A DNA stretch of 42,241 bases, from positions 150,882 to 193,122 of the forward strand of contig JBNGIO010006002.1 in the NCBI GenBank assembly GCA_049999805.1. The letters are read 5' to 3'. Under the pieces are notes generated by a model. It had not been told where the DNA came from, ran no database searches, and saw only the letters and a list, made by a program, of their open reading frames with translations. Of the stretch, positions 1 through 10,088 are shown piece by piece (position 1 is the first letter of the stretch; every line of letters begins with the position of its first letter). Both the position numbers and the translations under genes were made by a program. Source of the stretch: Folioceros fuciformis (lineage: Eukaryota > Anthocerotophyta > Anthocerotopsida > Anthocerotales).

Positions 1-632
1 GGAGGAGGAGGAATGATCCCGGAGGCATCAGACACAGGAGGGGGAGGAAACCTGTACTTGAGATGGGTAGGTGGGGAACGAGGAGGCGACACGGCGTGGG
101 GAACTGGAGGTGGCTTGGGAATCCCACGCACAGCAGGGGTAGGGGCAGGAATGTGGCTACGGTGTACTGGGCTTGGAGGAGGAGGAAATTGGGAGCACAC
201 AAGCAGGGGCTTTGATGGCCGGTAAGCGAATGGTCCCGAGGTGAAGATCACCTCCTCCAGAGACCGGGAATTCAGCACCAACTTGGCCCCCGAGTTCCCT
301 CCCCCCACAGAGGAGGCCATGTTGCACTGGAAGTCGGAGGATGACACCAGATGCGCTTTGCACCCCTTCACTCCATAGATGAGCGGCAAATCGTCCAGAG
401 GTATCCGAAACGACCCATCGGTGCTCGTATAACCCACTGCATTGTAAGTAACGAAGCCGTACACATCAACGCACGTAACTCCCACCTCGGCATCTGACGC
501 ACCCAATCCCACACCCACACCCATACCCACAATTTCGTCAGGAGCATGTGGATTCGTTAGCCAGCAGCGATTGCTGTCAGACAGGTATTGAAAGCAGGAA
601 GAGAAAAAGGCCCACAGATGAGCACATAACCA

Positions 633-671
<39 letters not shown>

Positions 672-1314
672 CTGATGAGTGCAAGTGGCAACATGAAACC
701 ACTGGATTCATAAATCAGCTGACAGAAGAAGCGCACTAAAGTTGTAGACGGTGGAGGACTCCAGAGAGCAAGTTTCAAAACAACAAAGAAAGACCATACC
801 AAGGCTGTAAAATGCGGACACATTCCTATCGAACACTAACGAACAAAGGATTAGCACCTGCAGGTGTGCACGCTGGAAGACTGGAAAAGGGCCGGATCCA
901 GAAACAAGCAAACCAACAAAACAATGTGCGTACGTGCGCAAGTGCAAAGGCCGGCTCCACAAACAAAGCCTAATTGAAGAGCATGGGACATGGAAGAAGC
1001 AAATGCAACGAAGCAGAGCACCACCCAACACCCAATTGACACACGAGAGACCGGGGACGTCAGCATTGGAAAACCCAGCAAGAGAAGGAAACGAAAGGGA
1101 AGGAAAGGAGGCGCCGTTGACCTTCAAGAGGCACGGTGAGGAGGGAGTTGAGCCCCTTCCTGCACTGATCGCAGAAGACATGGCCGCTGACGAGGATTTT
1201 AGGAGCGCGGTGGCTGGCGAGCAGGCCGCCGACGGGGAGCACGGGCGAGGCTCGCACGAGTGGCGCCCACGCCACCAGCGCCAGCAAGAGCAGCGGCACC
1301 AGGAGCTTCACCAT
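1..1314 (-). CDS. Secreted Ole e 1-domain proline-rich cell-wall protein (3' end off the window)
   Basis: Two exons are visible: 1122-1314 and 28-493 continuing to base 1 without a stop, joined in phase 1. The start at 1314 is chosen because it puts a hydrophobic signal peptide (MVKLLVPLLLLALVAWAPLV) at the N-terminus; an upstream in-frame ATG would add a charged leader. After the signal peptide comes the Ole e 1 hallmark (VSGHVFCDQCRKG), then GVTCVDVYG, TSTDGSFRI, GCKAHLVSS and FQCN, giving the family's spaced cysteines and beta-strand pattern. The tail turns proline-rich (FPPPPSP, PKPPPVP, PPPPVSD), as in extensin-like members. Proteins of this kind are exported to the cell wall; the exact role is unknown. 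The 628-bp intron holds a CA microsatellite. The C-terminus is cut by the window edge, so the protein length is unknown. Confidence 0.8.
631..667. repeat. (CA)n microsatellite in an intron
   Basis: About 18 CA dinucleotides with a single TA interruption lie inside the long intron of the Ole e 1-type gene. A simple-sequence repeat, probably length-polymorphic. Confidence 0.95.
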
Positions 1315-1439
1315 GGTAGGAAACGCAGCAGGCAGAGGGAAGAAGCGGAGGAGGAGCAACGAATGCGCGTCCTCCGTCTCCGTCTCCTTCTCCTTCTCCT
1401 CCACTGCCACCTCCGCGTCTGCATCATTCTCCCAGCTCT

Positions 1440-2240
1440 AAGCTTCCTTCCCTTTCCTTCCCTTCCCTTCCCGGCAGGTGCAGGTGCAGTGCAAGGCACC
1501 CCTCTCTCCTGCAGCCTGCCTGCCTGCCTGCTGCTGCCTTCCCCGGCATTCAGAGCTCTCTCATCACTGCCCACCGCTACTGCCCCCAGCTGGCACCCTC
1601 CCAGGTCTGAGCTGCGATGCGCTCCACATCTCTCCCCCCGTCCTGTCGCCATCTGTGTCAGAGTAGCCCGGCAAGGACCGGGCCGACGGCCGGCTGTGCT
1701 GGGCTGGGCAGTGCAGTGCAGTGCACAGCGCCATCATCATTCCTGTGCCCCCAAAGCGCGTGCTCCAGACTACTGCTGTCTGCTCTCCCTGGGCGCCCTG
1801 GCATCTGCCCTCCTCTGCTCTGCTCTGCTCTCCTCTGCGATACTCCTGACAGGCCCTGCCCATGGCCGTGTCACATGACCCCGGTCAGGTGCAATAACCA
1901 GGCCCAGCCCCCTCACCCAGCGCAGGTTGGTGGAATGTGGGTGTGGGTGCGGTGTCCTGGCCTGCCTTGCCCTGGGCTGGCCTGGGCTAGGCTGGGCTGA
2001 GGTGCTGTCAGGCCGCCATTGCAGTGGTTGCAGTTACAGCTGCAGGGCTGTTCCTCTGCACAAGACGATCCGTGCCATAGCTGGCTCGGTGGAGGTCAAG
2101 CGTGGTCTCGCTACCCTCTGATTCCTGACACCGTCGGAATCGTCTCCCTTTGTCCACTTCAATTCCGTACTGCTTGCTTCTACTCTACCTCGCACCATCG
2201 CACTTCCACGACCCTTCCTCTCCCGAATCAACTCACATAA
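1440..2240. other. Upstream region of the Ole e 1-type gene; CT-rich low complexity
   Basis: This stretch holds pyrimidine-rich tracts (CCTTCC near 1446-1472, GCCTGCCTGC near 1515-1530, CTGCTCTG near 1815-1835) typical of a plant promoter or 5' leader. Long open frames cross it on both strands, but their composition is low complexity (runs of R, L, S, P) and no domain is recognisable, so I call no gene. Confidence 0.5.
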
Positions 2241-2590
2241 CACTAGTACGATCTAGTTATAGACCATCTATATAACTAACTCGCCAATCATTTCACTGCC
2301 AGGACCCTACCTATTTTATCACCACAAACTTCACCCTCTGCCCAGTTTTAATATAGTTTTTAAATAATATATATAAACAAGACTTCTAAACCCTAAATTA
2401 AAATATATTATAGTTTAAGTTTAGTTTAGTTTACTAACACAACTACTTCCTAAGTTTCATAGCTAGAAATTCTATTCGCACGGCTCCACCCATTGGGCCA
2501 TGTGTGATGTGAGATCCCCAAAATCTTTCTCTTTAGGGTACTTTCTTCAAGAATATTCCCTTACATCCCATTGTACCTTTGTAAGCTATG
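2241..2590. other. AT-rich intergenic DNA, nothing recognised
   Basis: AT-rich spacer with no open frame of note, no RNA gene and no transposon ends that I can see. It leads into the 68-bp repeat array. Confidence 0.5.
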
Positions 2591-2595
2591 GAGTA

Positions 2596-2866
2596 CAAGC
2601 CAATTTTTTCTTGTATGCCCGAGAGTAGAGACACATGGAGTACACATCCACACTACAAAGACATGAAGGACAAGCCAATTTTTTCTTGTATGCTAGAGAC
2701 ACATGGAGTACACATCCACATTACAAAGACATGAAATACAAGCCAATTTTTTCTTGTATGCTAGAGACACATGGAGTACACATCCATACTACAAAGACAT
2801 GAAGTACAAGCCAATTTCTTTCTTGTATGCTAGAGACACATGGAGTACACACCCACACCACGTCCA
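2596..2866. repeat. 68-bp tandem repeat array (about four copies)
   Basis: Copies begin at CAAGCCAATTT at 2596, 2671, 2739 and 2807, giving periods of 75, 68 and 68 bp. Each unit contains CAAGCCAATTTTTTCTTGTATG, then AGAGACACATGGAGTACACATCC, then TACAAAGACATGAA. The first unit carries a 7-bp insertion and the last decays after about 2866. Short frames cross it on both strands (for example DTWSTHPYYKDMKYK), but they only reflect the repeat. Confidence 0.93.
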
Positions 2867-3079
2867 TCCAGTCTATAGTACAAAATGTTTTTTTCTTGAC
2901 ACAAGAGTGGTGGACTTTTTTTCTAGGCACAAGAGACACATGGTACACAGATCCTGTCACAAGAAACTTAGGGCTTGCATGTGTCAAACTCTTATCCATG
3001 AAGAACATGTGTTTATATGGTCCAACATCAATGCTTGCAACAAAGCTAAATTATGTAGTGCCTAATGTGTCTAATGTGT

Positions 3080-3990
3080 TTTCCAAATATTCAGAATGCA
3101 GCAAGAATGAACTTCAAACCTTGTGTTAGATCTAAAGGTTTAGGGTTCAGAATGCAACAACAATGAACTTTCACGCCTAGTGCTAGATGTGAAGGTTTAT
3201 GGTTCAGAATGCAACAACAATGAACTTCACACCTAGTGCTACAGTGAACTTTAGACCCAACAATGAACTTCACACCTAGTTCTACAATGGACTTTAGACC
3301 TAGTGCTAGATTTGAAGGTTTAGGGTTCAAAATGCAGCAAGAATGAACTTCAAACCTAGTGCTAGACATGAAGGTTTATGATTTAGAATGCAGCAAGAAT
3401 GAACTTCAAAGCTAGTGCTAGATCTGAAGGTTTAGAGCTCAAAATGCAACAAGAATGAACTTCAAAGCTAGTGCTAGATCTGAAGGTTTAGGGTTCAAAA
3501 TGCAATAAGAATCAACTTCAAAGCTAGTGCTAGATCTGAAGGTTTAGGGTTCAAAATGCAGTAAGAATGAAGAACTTCAAAGCTAGTGCTAGATTTGAAG
3601 GTATAGGGTTCAAAATGCAGCAACAATGAACTTCAGAGCTAGTGCTAGATCTAAAGGTTTAGGGTACACAATGCAACAACAATGAACTTCAAACCTAGTN
3701 NNNNNNNNNNNNNNNNNNNNNNNNNNNNNNNNNNNNNNNNNNNNNNNNNNNNNNNNNNNNNNNNNNNNNNNNNNNNNNNNNNNNNNNNNNNNNNNNNNNA
3801 AGTTTAGGGTTCAAAATGCAGCAACAATGAACTTCAAACCTAGTGTTAGATTTATAAGTTTAGGGTTCAAAATGCAGCAACAATGAACTTCAAACCTAGT
3901 GTTAGATCTATAAGTTTAGGGTTCAAAATGCAGCAACAATAAACTTCAAACCTAGTGCTAGATCTCAAGGTCAGGGTTTAAAGGCACTGA
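3080..3990. repeat. 56-bp minisatellite with embedded plant-telomere heptamer
   Basis: A tandem array of a 56-57-bp unit. Equivalent positions of the GGTTTAGGGTT core fall at 3137, 3194, 3317, 3373, 3429, 3485, 3541, 3600, 3656, then after the gap at about 3800, 3856 and 3912. Each unit reads roughly GGTTTAGGGTTCAAAATGCA, GCAACAATGAACTTCAAAC, CTAGTGCTAGATCT. Most copies carry TTTAGGG, the plant telomere heptamer, once per unit. The array is interrupted by 100 N, so its true length is unknown. Confidence 0.93.
3700..3799. other. Assembly gap (100 N) inside the minisatellite
   Basis: Exactly 100 N with repeat units of the same family on both sides. The round length suggests a placeholder, so the gap most likely marks collapsed or unresolved repeat copies. 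Confidence 0.95.
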
Positions 3991-5389
3991 TCAAAGGGCT
4001 TAGAGTTTAGATTTGGTGCTTTCAATTTATGGTAATTTTAGCATGTTATGCATTTGCAAAAAAGTTGTACTAATGAATTTAGGAAGTCTTTTCTTGCCAC
4101 AAGTTTCCTATTGTAGGCCATGTGAGTGAACTTGAATAATTTTTTTTATTTTTTAAATATAATTCTTTACAAGTACACAAATAATGTAAAGAACATTAAT
4201 AACCTTAACTTGAATGCATTTCTTAAGGTTTGACCATCTTTTTCCTCATCCAATGTTTAGGCAACCTTATACCAACTTGATGACATGCTTAAGTCCATAT
4301 CACCAGCCAACTAGTATAAGATAAAATAACTAATTACTATATCTATATATGATGACGTTGTTTCTAAGTAAAATTTACGATACCTATGCTGTCTCACGTG
4401 CACTCATACTCATAAGAACTCTTGGGATTAAGCAGTGAACACTCAAACCTTAGATCCATACTTAGATGGGATGCCTGCAATGGAGGATGGGAGGATGTCC
4501 CCTGTAACCATTCCACCATGTGGGGGCGCTAATCCCCCTTTCCACCTTAGCCCTCTAGGACTTGGGATTTACAGCACGGTCTTGGGCTTGACGGCCTTGG
4601 CATGCGAGATGGCAGCCTGCCGTAGAAGGGCTAGCAGTGTGCGAACCAGTTCTCAAAATTCAGGGCCCTGAGTGTTTTGCTGGATGTGGATGTGCGTGCA
4701 TGTCCGCTGGAAACACGGTGCTGGTGGGAGTAGGCGTTCAGAAGTTGGGTGGTTGTTATGCATCGTGGTATGCAGTTTACTGTAAGGGTGTTTGGCAGGA
4801 CAAGTGACAGGATCTATGACAGGCCAGCATCTGTCAAGATGATAGTCAGGAATCCCTTGCACGCTTTAAGCTTGCAGCCGTTTCATCTTCTCCAAAAACT
4901 TTTAGGTTCACAGGAGCTCTGGTGGCACCCTTGCTTGTTGTAGACCAAAGTCTCAGTGACAAAGGGGTCTTCGGGTCTCCACCACTCGCCCCTCACAAGA
5001 TGCTGCAAGACCCTGCGATGGATTGGTCACCGAGTCTTAGGTTCACTGCAGCAAGCACAAACCACCTCCTATAACTTCTATCCAAATCAATCACTGATTT
5101 CCGTCATACCCAGAAGCCAATTCCTGGACAGAGGAGACTTCCTTTTCAGACGGGCATCGCTGCCAAGTCGCTACAGAAGCCACCGGGTCGGGCTAATCGG
5201 TCAGGCAAGCCCGAGGAAGCATTCTGCAGCCTTGGTGTATGGGGAGGGTGCAAACAAGGCCCTGGTGTAGAGCAACGTCATTATAACATCTTACCAGGCC
5301 ATTGGAAAAAACGCCAGACTTCGATGGAGTACCTCCACCTGATGGCTGTGAAAATGACCTCCAAAAATGGAACTTGCTGTTGCCAAGCA
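3991..5389. other. Intergenic stretch and probable 3' flank of the TTLL gene
   Basis: AT-rich to about 4430, then mixed composition. Small open frames (for example 4435-4671 and 4956-5270 on +) show no domain, no splice-supported extension and no family I recognise. The part nearest 5389 is likely the 3' UTR of the minus-strand TTLL gene. Confidence 0.4.
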
Positions 5390-8300
5390 CTAATACCAAG
5401 GTGTCTTAGTCCGTGGCACTGGACTGCGCTTTCCATGCTGAGAAAAACAGGCAGGCTCCGACTGTTTGCTGGCTGAAGCTGTCAGCATGGCTCCTGCTTC
5501 TGCTAGTGCAGCCTGAAAGTAATGCAAATGGCTGTCGTGGCCAAAAGCTGAGCTCTGTGCTGCAGCAACGGCCACCCTTGTCTGCACACATGGGCTATTG
5601 AAAATTTCCGCTATTGTTGTTGAAAGCGGCATGGGTGCGAGTCTCCAATCTGGGGAGTCCTCAAGTTTGGGCAAAACACACTTGGAGTGGGGGCTCCTCC
5701 GTCTTGAGCCCAATGACCAACCAATGTCATCCGTCTTGGGTCCCACTTGGACTGGCAACTCTTTCTTCGAAATGGGGCCTTGAGAAGTAGCGGGTTCAAA
5801 AATGCAGGCAAAGTGTAAGGCCTAGCTGTGTGGCAATTCAAGTGAGAAACTCCCTGCTGGACAGCCGTTCCCTCATAAGTGTCTGCGTGCCTAGCCACTA
5901 CAAATGTATCACTCGGTTCTAGAGTTTTCTGACCTTTTACTTGTGTCAGTGGCTCTGTCTTGTAAGCAAATGGTGCTGTTCCTCCAAGATCTTGAGGTTT
6001 TATCTTTTCACATCTGGTCATTGCTTCGAGCTCCTCCAGTTTCTGAGCTAGCTCTTCTGGCTTCAATTTTATCCCACGCTTGTTGAGCAATGCTATGTCC
6101 TCGAGCTTGACATGTATATGTGGTTTATTTACGATGGGGGCCAAACTTGCACGGGTTGGCCTGTGACCCGGTTCAAATCCTTCTGTAACTCTCGGTACCA
6201 AATCCTGTGCAACAGAGGCTTTAGACAGTGCGTAACACCAGCGGACACTACACAGAGTCAGACTGACTCCAGTACTCCTTGCTTGCTATACCTGAGATTT
6301 GGGCAGGAGCTTGCTGAATGAGATCCTCTGCCTTCCGTCGATCTCCATGTCTGGAGTTACTGAGGTTCCAGTCCCGCGGATGGAAATCCCAACGATGTGA
6401 GCACTTTGAGGTAGGTTGGCACTGTGGTTAGAAGAGGACGCGCAAGAGCTATTTGGTTGTAGGAAAGGAAACCTGGGGGATAATACGGGGGTGTTTTGCA
6501 GCACCAGCTGATTGAGTGGTCTCACAACTGCTTTATATAGTTCCCCCTTTGATGCACCTTTCAAGTCTGCTGCCAATGCTCCATCCATCCCAAGCCTCTC
6601 CAAACAGGCGTTCACCCTTTGCCTACTGTATTCAAGTTCTTCCCTGGGAATCTGGGCGACAAGCCTTGCTCGTTCTTGAGCAGCTTTTCTTTTGGCATCG
6701 AGAATGGCTTTCTCCTTCCGCCTCTCTGCTTCATCCCTTTCGAGCTCTTCTTGCCTGCGGTCCTCACGTACTTTGGATATGATCTCCTTGTTTTTCATGT
6801 CGAAAGAACGTTGAAAGGCTTCTTCCGACCCAGCCAACAAGACACTGTATAGTTTTTGCAGCTTTTCATCCCTTGGCGGATACACCCGCTCAAACTTCCC
6901 CTTGTTTGCCGACTCAAATGCCTCAAAATCTTTGGCCTTCTTCTGTTTTTGACTGCTAGGCGTGTGACTGCCTTCTTGCGGAGTCGACCTTCGAGTCGGC
7001 ACATTGTCAGGTTTTCCATACAACCTCATCTTCGACACCTTCTTCTCCTGGAGCCTCACCTTGAGAATAACGGAGGGATCTATGTGAGCTAGTCGAAGGG
7101 TGTCACTGATCAGAGCCTCTTTCACAGACCGATCCAATGGTGTGTCTACCGAAAAAGACGGTGAATGGTTCACCTACACAGAATTCACAGCACACAGGGA
7201 AGCATTGAGAGCAACGTAAATCAGGTTATAACACGCTGAGGGATGCAAACCTTGTCCGAGGCCATACAAGGTAGCATTCGGAGTAACGTCAAGCAGGATA
7301 TCACAAGCCAAGGGATGCAAGCCTTGTCCAAAGCTTTATCACAGGTTACCATGAACACCACTTCTCTGTCTTTGCAAGGGCAGGACAAAGGGGTGTGTAC
7401 GCTGTGTCTATGTAAGGTGCAGAGGCATACCTCTAACAACCAGGGTCTGCACTTGTCGTCAAGAAGCACATCCAGTCCAAGAAGCTCAAAGCATGAATCT
7501 CCTTGTTCATCCTCCGACAAGTAGGTTTTGGAGTTATGCACCAGCAAAGGCACGATGGGAATGATGGTCATAACGACAATATGACTAATCTGACGCAGCA
7601 GCTTGGCTGTATCAAAACCACGGATTGCCAAAGCATTTAGCAACGCACTCATACTCCACTTGTGGCCCTGATCTGTTTCTCCTTCGCTTTTGTTGAACTC
7701 GAACTTGGGATTGTACTTGTTAACAGAATAGTTAGTGAGATGCATGCAAGCCTGGCGTAAGTTCTTGGAATCTGGCTTCATATACTTCTCTGTACAGAAA
7801 CGCGCAATACCCTCCCTGGAATAGAAGCAGATCACTTATTTCGGATCAAGATGTCAGGAATTCGGACTTGTCAGGTCGACACAAGCAGTGACAAATCGAC
7901 AGGTCAAGGTAGTAACAAGCAAAACAAGTTATTACATTGCGCCACAATGGCAGCTCTTGCAGAGACATCGTGTAGAAAGTAATAAGTAGTGTGTACTTCA
8001 GGGTAAAACCTGTAGAGATAAAGGCGCAGAGGATCACATGAGAGCATGAGAGCATATATTCGAAGATCAAACTTGTAGCCATCCAACAACATCGGATTGG
8101 TCAAGTATTTCTGTGCAAGAAAGTTAGCTCCATTCATTCCTTGGATAGCCTCCTTCACATCTGCAACACTTTGGACCAGGACAACCCCCCGTCCCTGCAA
8201 ACAAACTGCTGTGTCATTACGAGCACACGAACTCTAGCCATTGCTGAACTGACAAGGCGGCACATGACAAAATCACTGGAAGGGTATACAGCCTGCATCC

Positions 8301-9030
8301 TTCCCCCAGCTCCTATGTGGATGGAAGGTTGAAAGCAGAGAGGTTCCAAGGATCACATTAGAACTAGAGAGGGTTGGAACGAGTGGCATTCAGGGAAGGA
8401 GAAGGACCTGACAGCCATTATCTGGTTTCAGAATGAATGTCTTAACCCTCGGCACGTTGAAGCTTGAAATCAACAATGGCAGCTGACCAGGCAGAATAAA
8501 AGCACGAGGAAAAAACTTGTATTGAGCAGGAAACATCCTGTTACGTCATGAATCAAGACATTATGTGTGAGAGAGATGCAAAATGAAAAGAGCATCCAAC
8601 ATGAAACAGCATAAGGCTGTGCATACTTTCGCATCGTCAGAAGATTTCGTGCCAAAGAACGTTTGCGACATATCTCCAGCATTCCATAGAAATGGTTGAC
8701 CTTCTGTCCCTTCTTGAGTTGCAACAATTTTTCGGGACCTATTGAAGTATCTGCAGCAGCGTTCACCTTAATCAGTCGGATACCAATCACATAACTACTG
8801 CACCATCACAACATGCGAATGAGTGCTGAGCGGCCATTCGTGGATGATATTGCACCTGTCCAGAGGAGGTGCCAGCTCTTCTCATTCTCACCAGCTTCAT
8901 CCCAACCGTGCTTCTTCAAGACCTGACGAAGGACCTCATACTTACAACCGGAGAGCTCAACGATTGGCACATCGCTCGTCCTCTTTTTCCTGTTAGAATC
9001 CTTCCCAGAATTCTTCTTCTTCCGAGCCAT
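5390..9030 (-). CDS. TTLL: Tubulin tyrosine ligase-like polyglutamylase (TTLL6/13 type), 8 exons
   Basis: Adds glutamate side chains to tubulin tails, chiefly in axonemes. Exons (5' to 3'): 8856-9030, 8627-8750, 8408-8537, 8010-8194, 7431-7815, 6292-7173, 5902-6204, 5390-5821; all phases agree and the product is 871 aa. The TTL ATP-grasp domain spans about residues 29-380. Landmarks are CKYEVLRQV..GW, QKVNHFYGMLEICRK, KPDNGCQGRG (137-146, nucleotide binding), KFDLRIYALMLSCDPLRLYLY, EGIARFCTEKY, HLTNYSVNK (from 230) and WLLEVNHSPSFSVDTPLD (about 330-347). A basic coiled coil follows (about 460-510). The last intron (5822-5901) is inferred: it is in phase and gives a smoother C-terminus, but without it the frame would stop at 5611. 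The gene lies head-to-head with IFT172. Catalytic family is certain; chain-initiating versus elongating subtype is not. Confidence 0.92.
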
Positions 9031-10088
9031 GGCTAAGACAATGAGCAATCAGGCCCTTCCTGCTTACATTGGGCGATCGCCCAACAAGACCCAACAAGGT
9101 AGTTTCAGCCGATTCCCTGAAGCGTCCCGAGCTTCATGTCATGGAGGACCCTTCTACTGATATCTGGGGACAAAGGACCAGGCTAAACCCAGGACTGATT
9201 GCAAGTGTGGCGCATCTTCGCGCCGGGTTTCAGAATTCGAATTAACCCACATGCTCGACTGTGGATCGAATTTGCATTCCTCGATGACAATGAGATCTCT
9301 CGGAATGTATTCCATGTCGATCCTCAACCCCACAATCACATAGCAAAGTTCAAGGTGCCCACATTCTGCATCGTTACAGTTATTTTCCCTGCTGAGGACT
9401 GGCCAGCTAAAATAGGAAAGTACGTTTAGATTATGTCCTTCTTTTATCTCTCTCTTTGAATCTCACAAGTGCGTTCATGCCATGCATCTGACCATCCAGC
9501 CTGGATCCTGGTTGTTGGAGCGATACGATTGTTCTGCCACTGTAGCTGTGGCAGTTCGCCAGTGCAAAGACGGCAGCGAGCAGGCCTGCGGGAATCAGTA
9601 GACTGCCTCTAGTCTTCAGTGGTTCTGCAGACTTGTACAAAATACAGCCCCGCTTTGAATGTCAGGCTTCAGGAGAACTGACAGTGGCCTCATGCACTGA
9701 CTAAAGATGAGCTCCAGAGAATGGGTACGAAGGAGTGTGACTGTTCAAGAGGAGTTTGCTTACAATCTCATCAGGACCAGCGTATACCCGGACTCTGGAC
9801 GGAGAAACCCTAGAAGGAGAACCGTAGGCAGCAGTTAACCTCCTCAACTCAGGAACCTACATCCGAGGAAGCAGTTACATTCCATTGAGGGACACAACCA
9901 CAGGAAATTGCGGACGACTTATCTCCCAAATCATGGGAGTACTTCGTGAGTCAAGTTTCTGCATCTCACAAGCTCCAAAGTAGCTGTATAGTAGTCACGA
10001 TATCTGCAACTGGCTGGATGGGACTAGAGTCTGCTCTAGTTATGTGAATCGAGCCACCTGCTCGGTGCATAAAAGACCAGCAGCAAAA
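9031..10088. promoter_or_regulatory. Shared divergent intergenic region between TTLL and IFT172
   Basis: 1058 bp separate the two start codons, so both 5' UTRs and promoters must lie here. No open frame inside shows a domain. I looked for the animal ciliary X-box pattern (GTNRCC then RGYAAC) and saw no convincing copy. Promoter function is inferred from position only. Confidence 0.55.

Noticed and set aside
934-1878. 314-codon plus-strand frame
   Set aside because: It is antisense to the Ole e 1-type first exon and then crosses CT-rich low complexity. It has no domain and a biased composition.
3080-3990. Regularly spaced repeats as a CRISPR array
   Set aside because: Units are direct tandem copies with no unique spacers, and the window is a plant nuclear genome.
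3080-3990. True telomere or subtelomere
   Set aside because: TTTAGGG occurs only once per 56-bp unit and is never in uninterrupted tandem runs. Genes continue on both sides.
4956-5270. 104-codon plus frame between the repeats and TTLL
   Set aside because: No domain, no splice partners, no family similarity that I recognise.
5611-5821. Stop at 5611 as the natural end of TTLL
   Set aside because: Possible, but an in-phase 80-nt intron (5822-5901) gives a more protein-like tail. Retained as the alternative in the TTLL entry.
9031-10088. RFX X-box in the TTLL/IFT172 promoter
   Set aside because: No stretch matches both half-sites with correct spacing.
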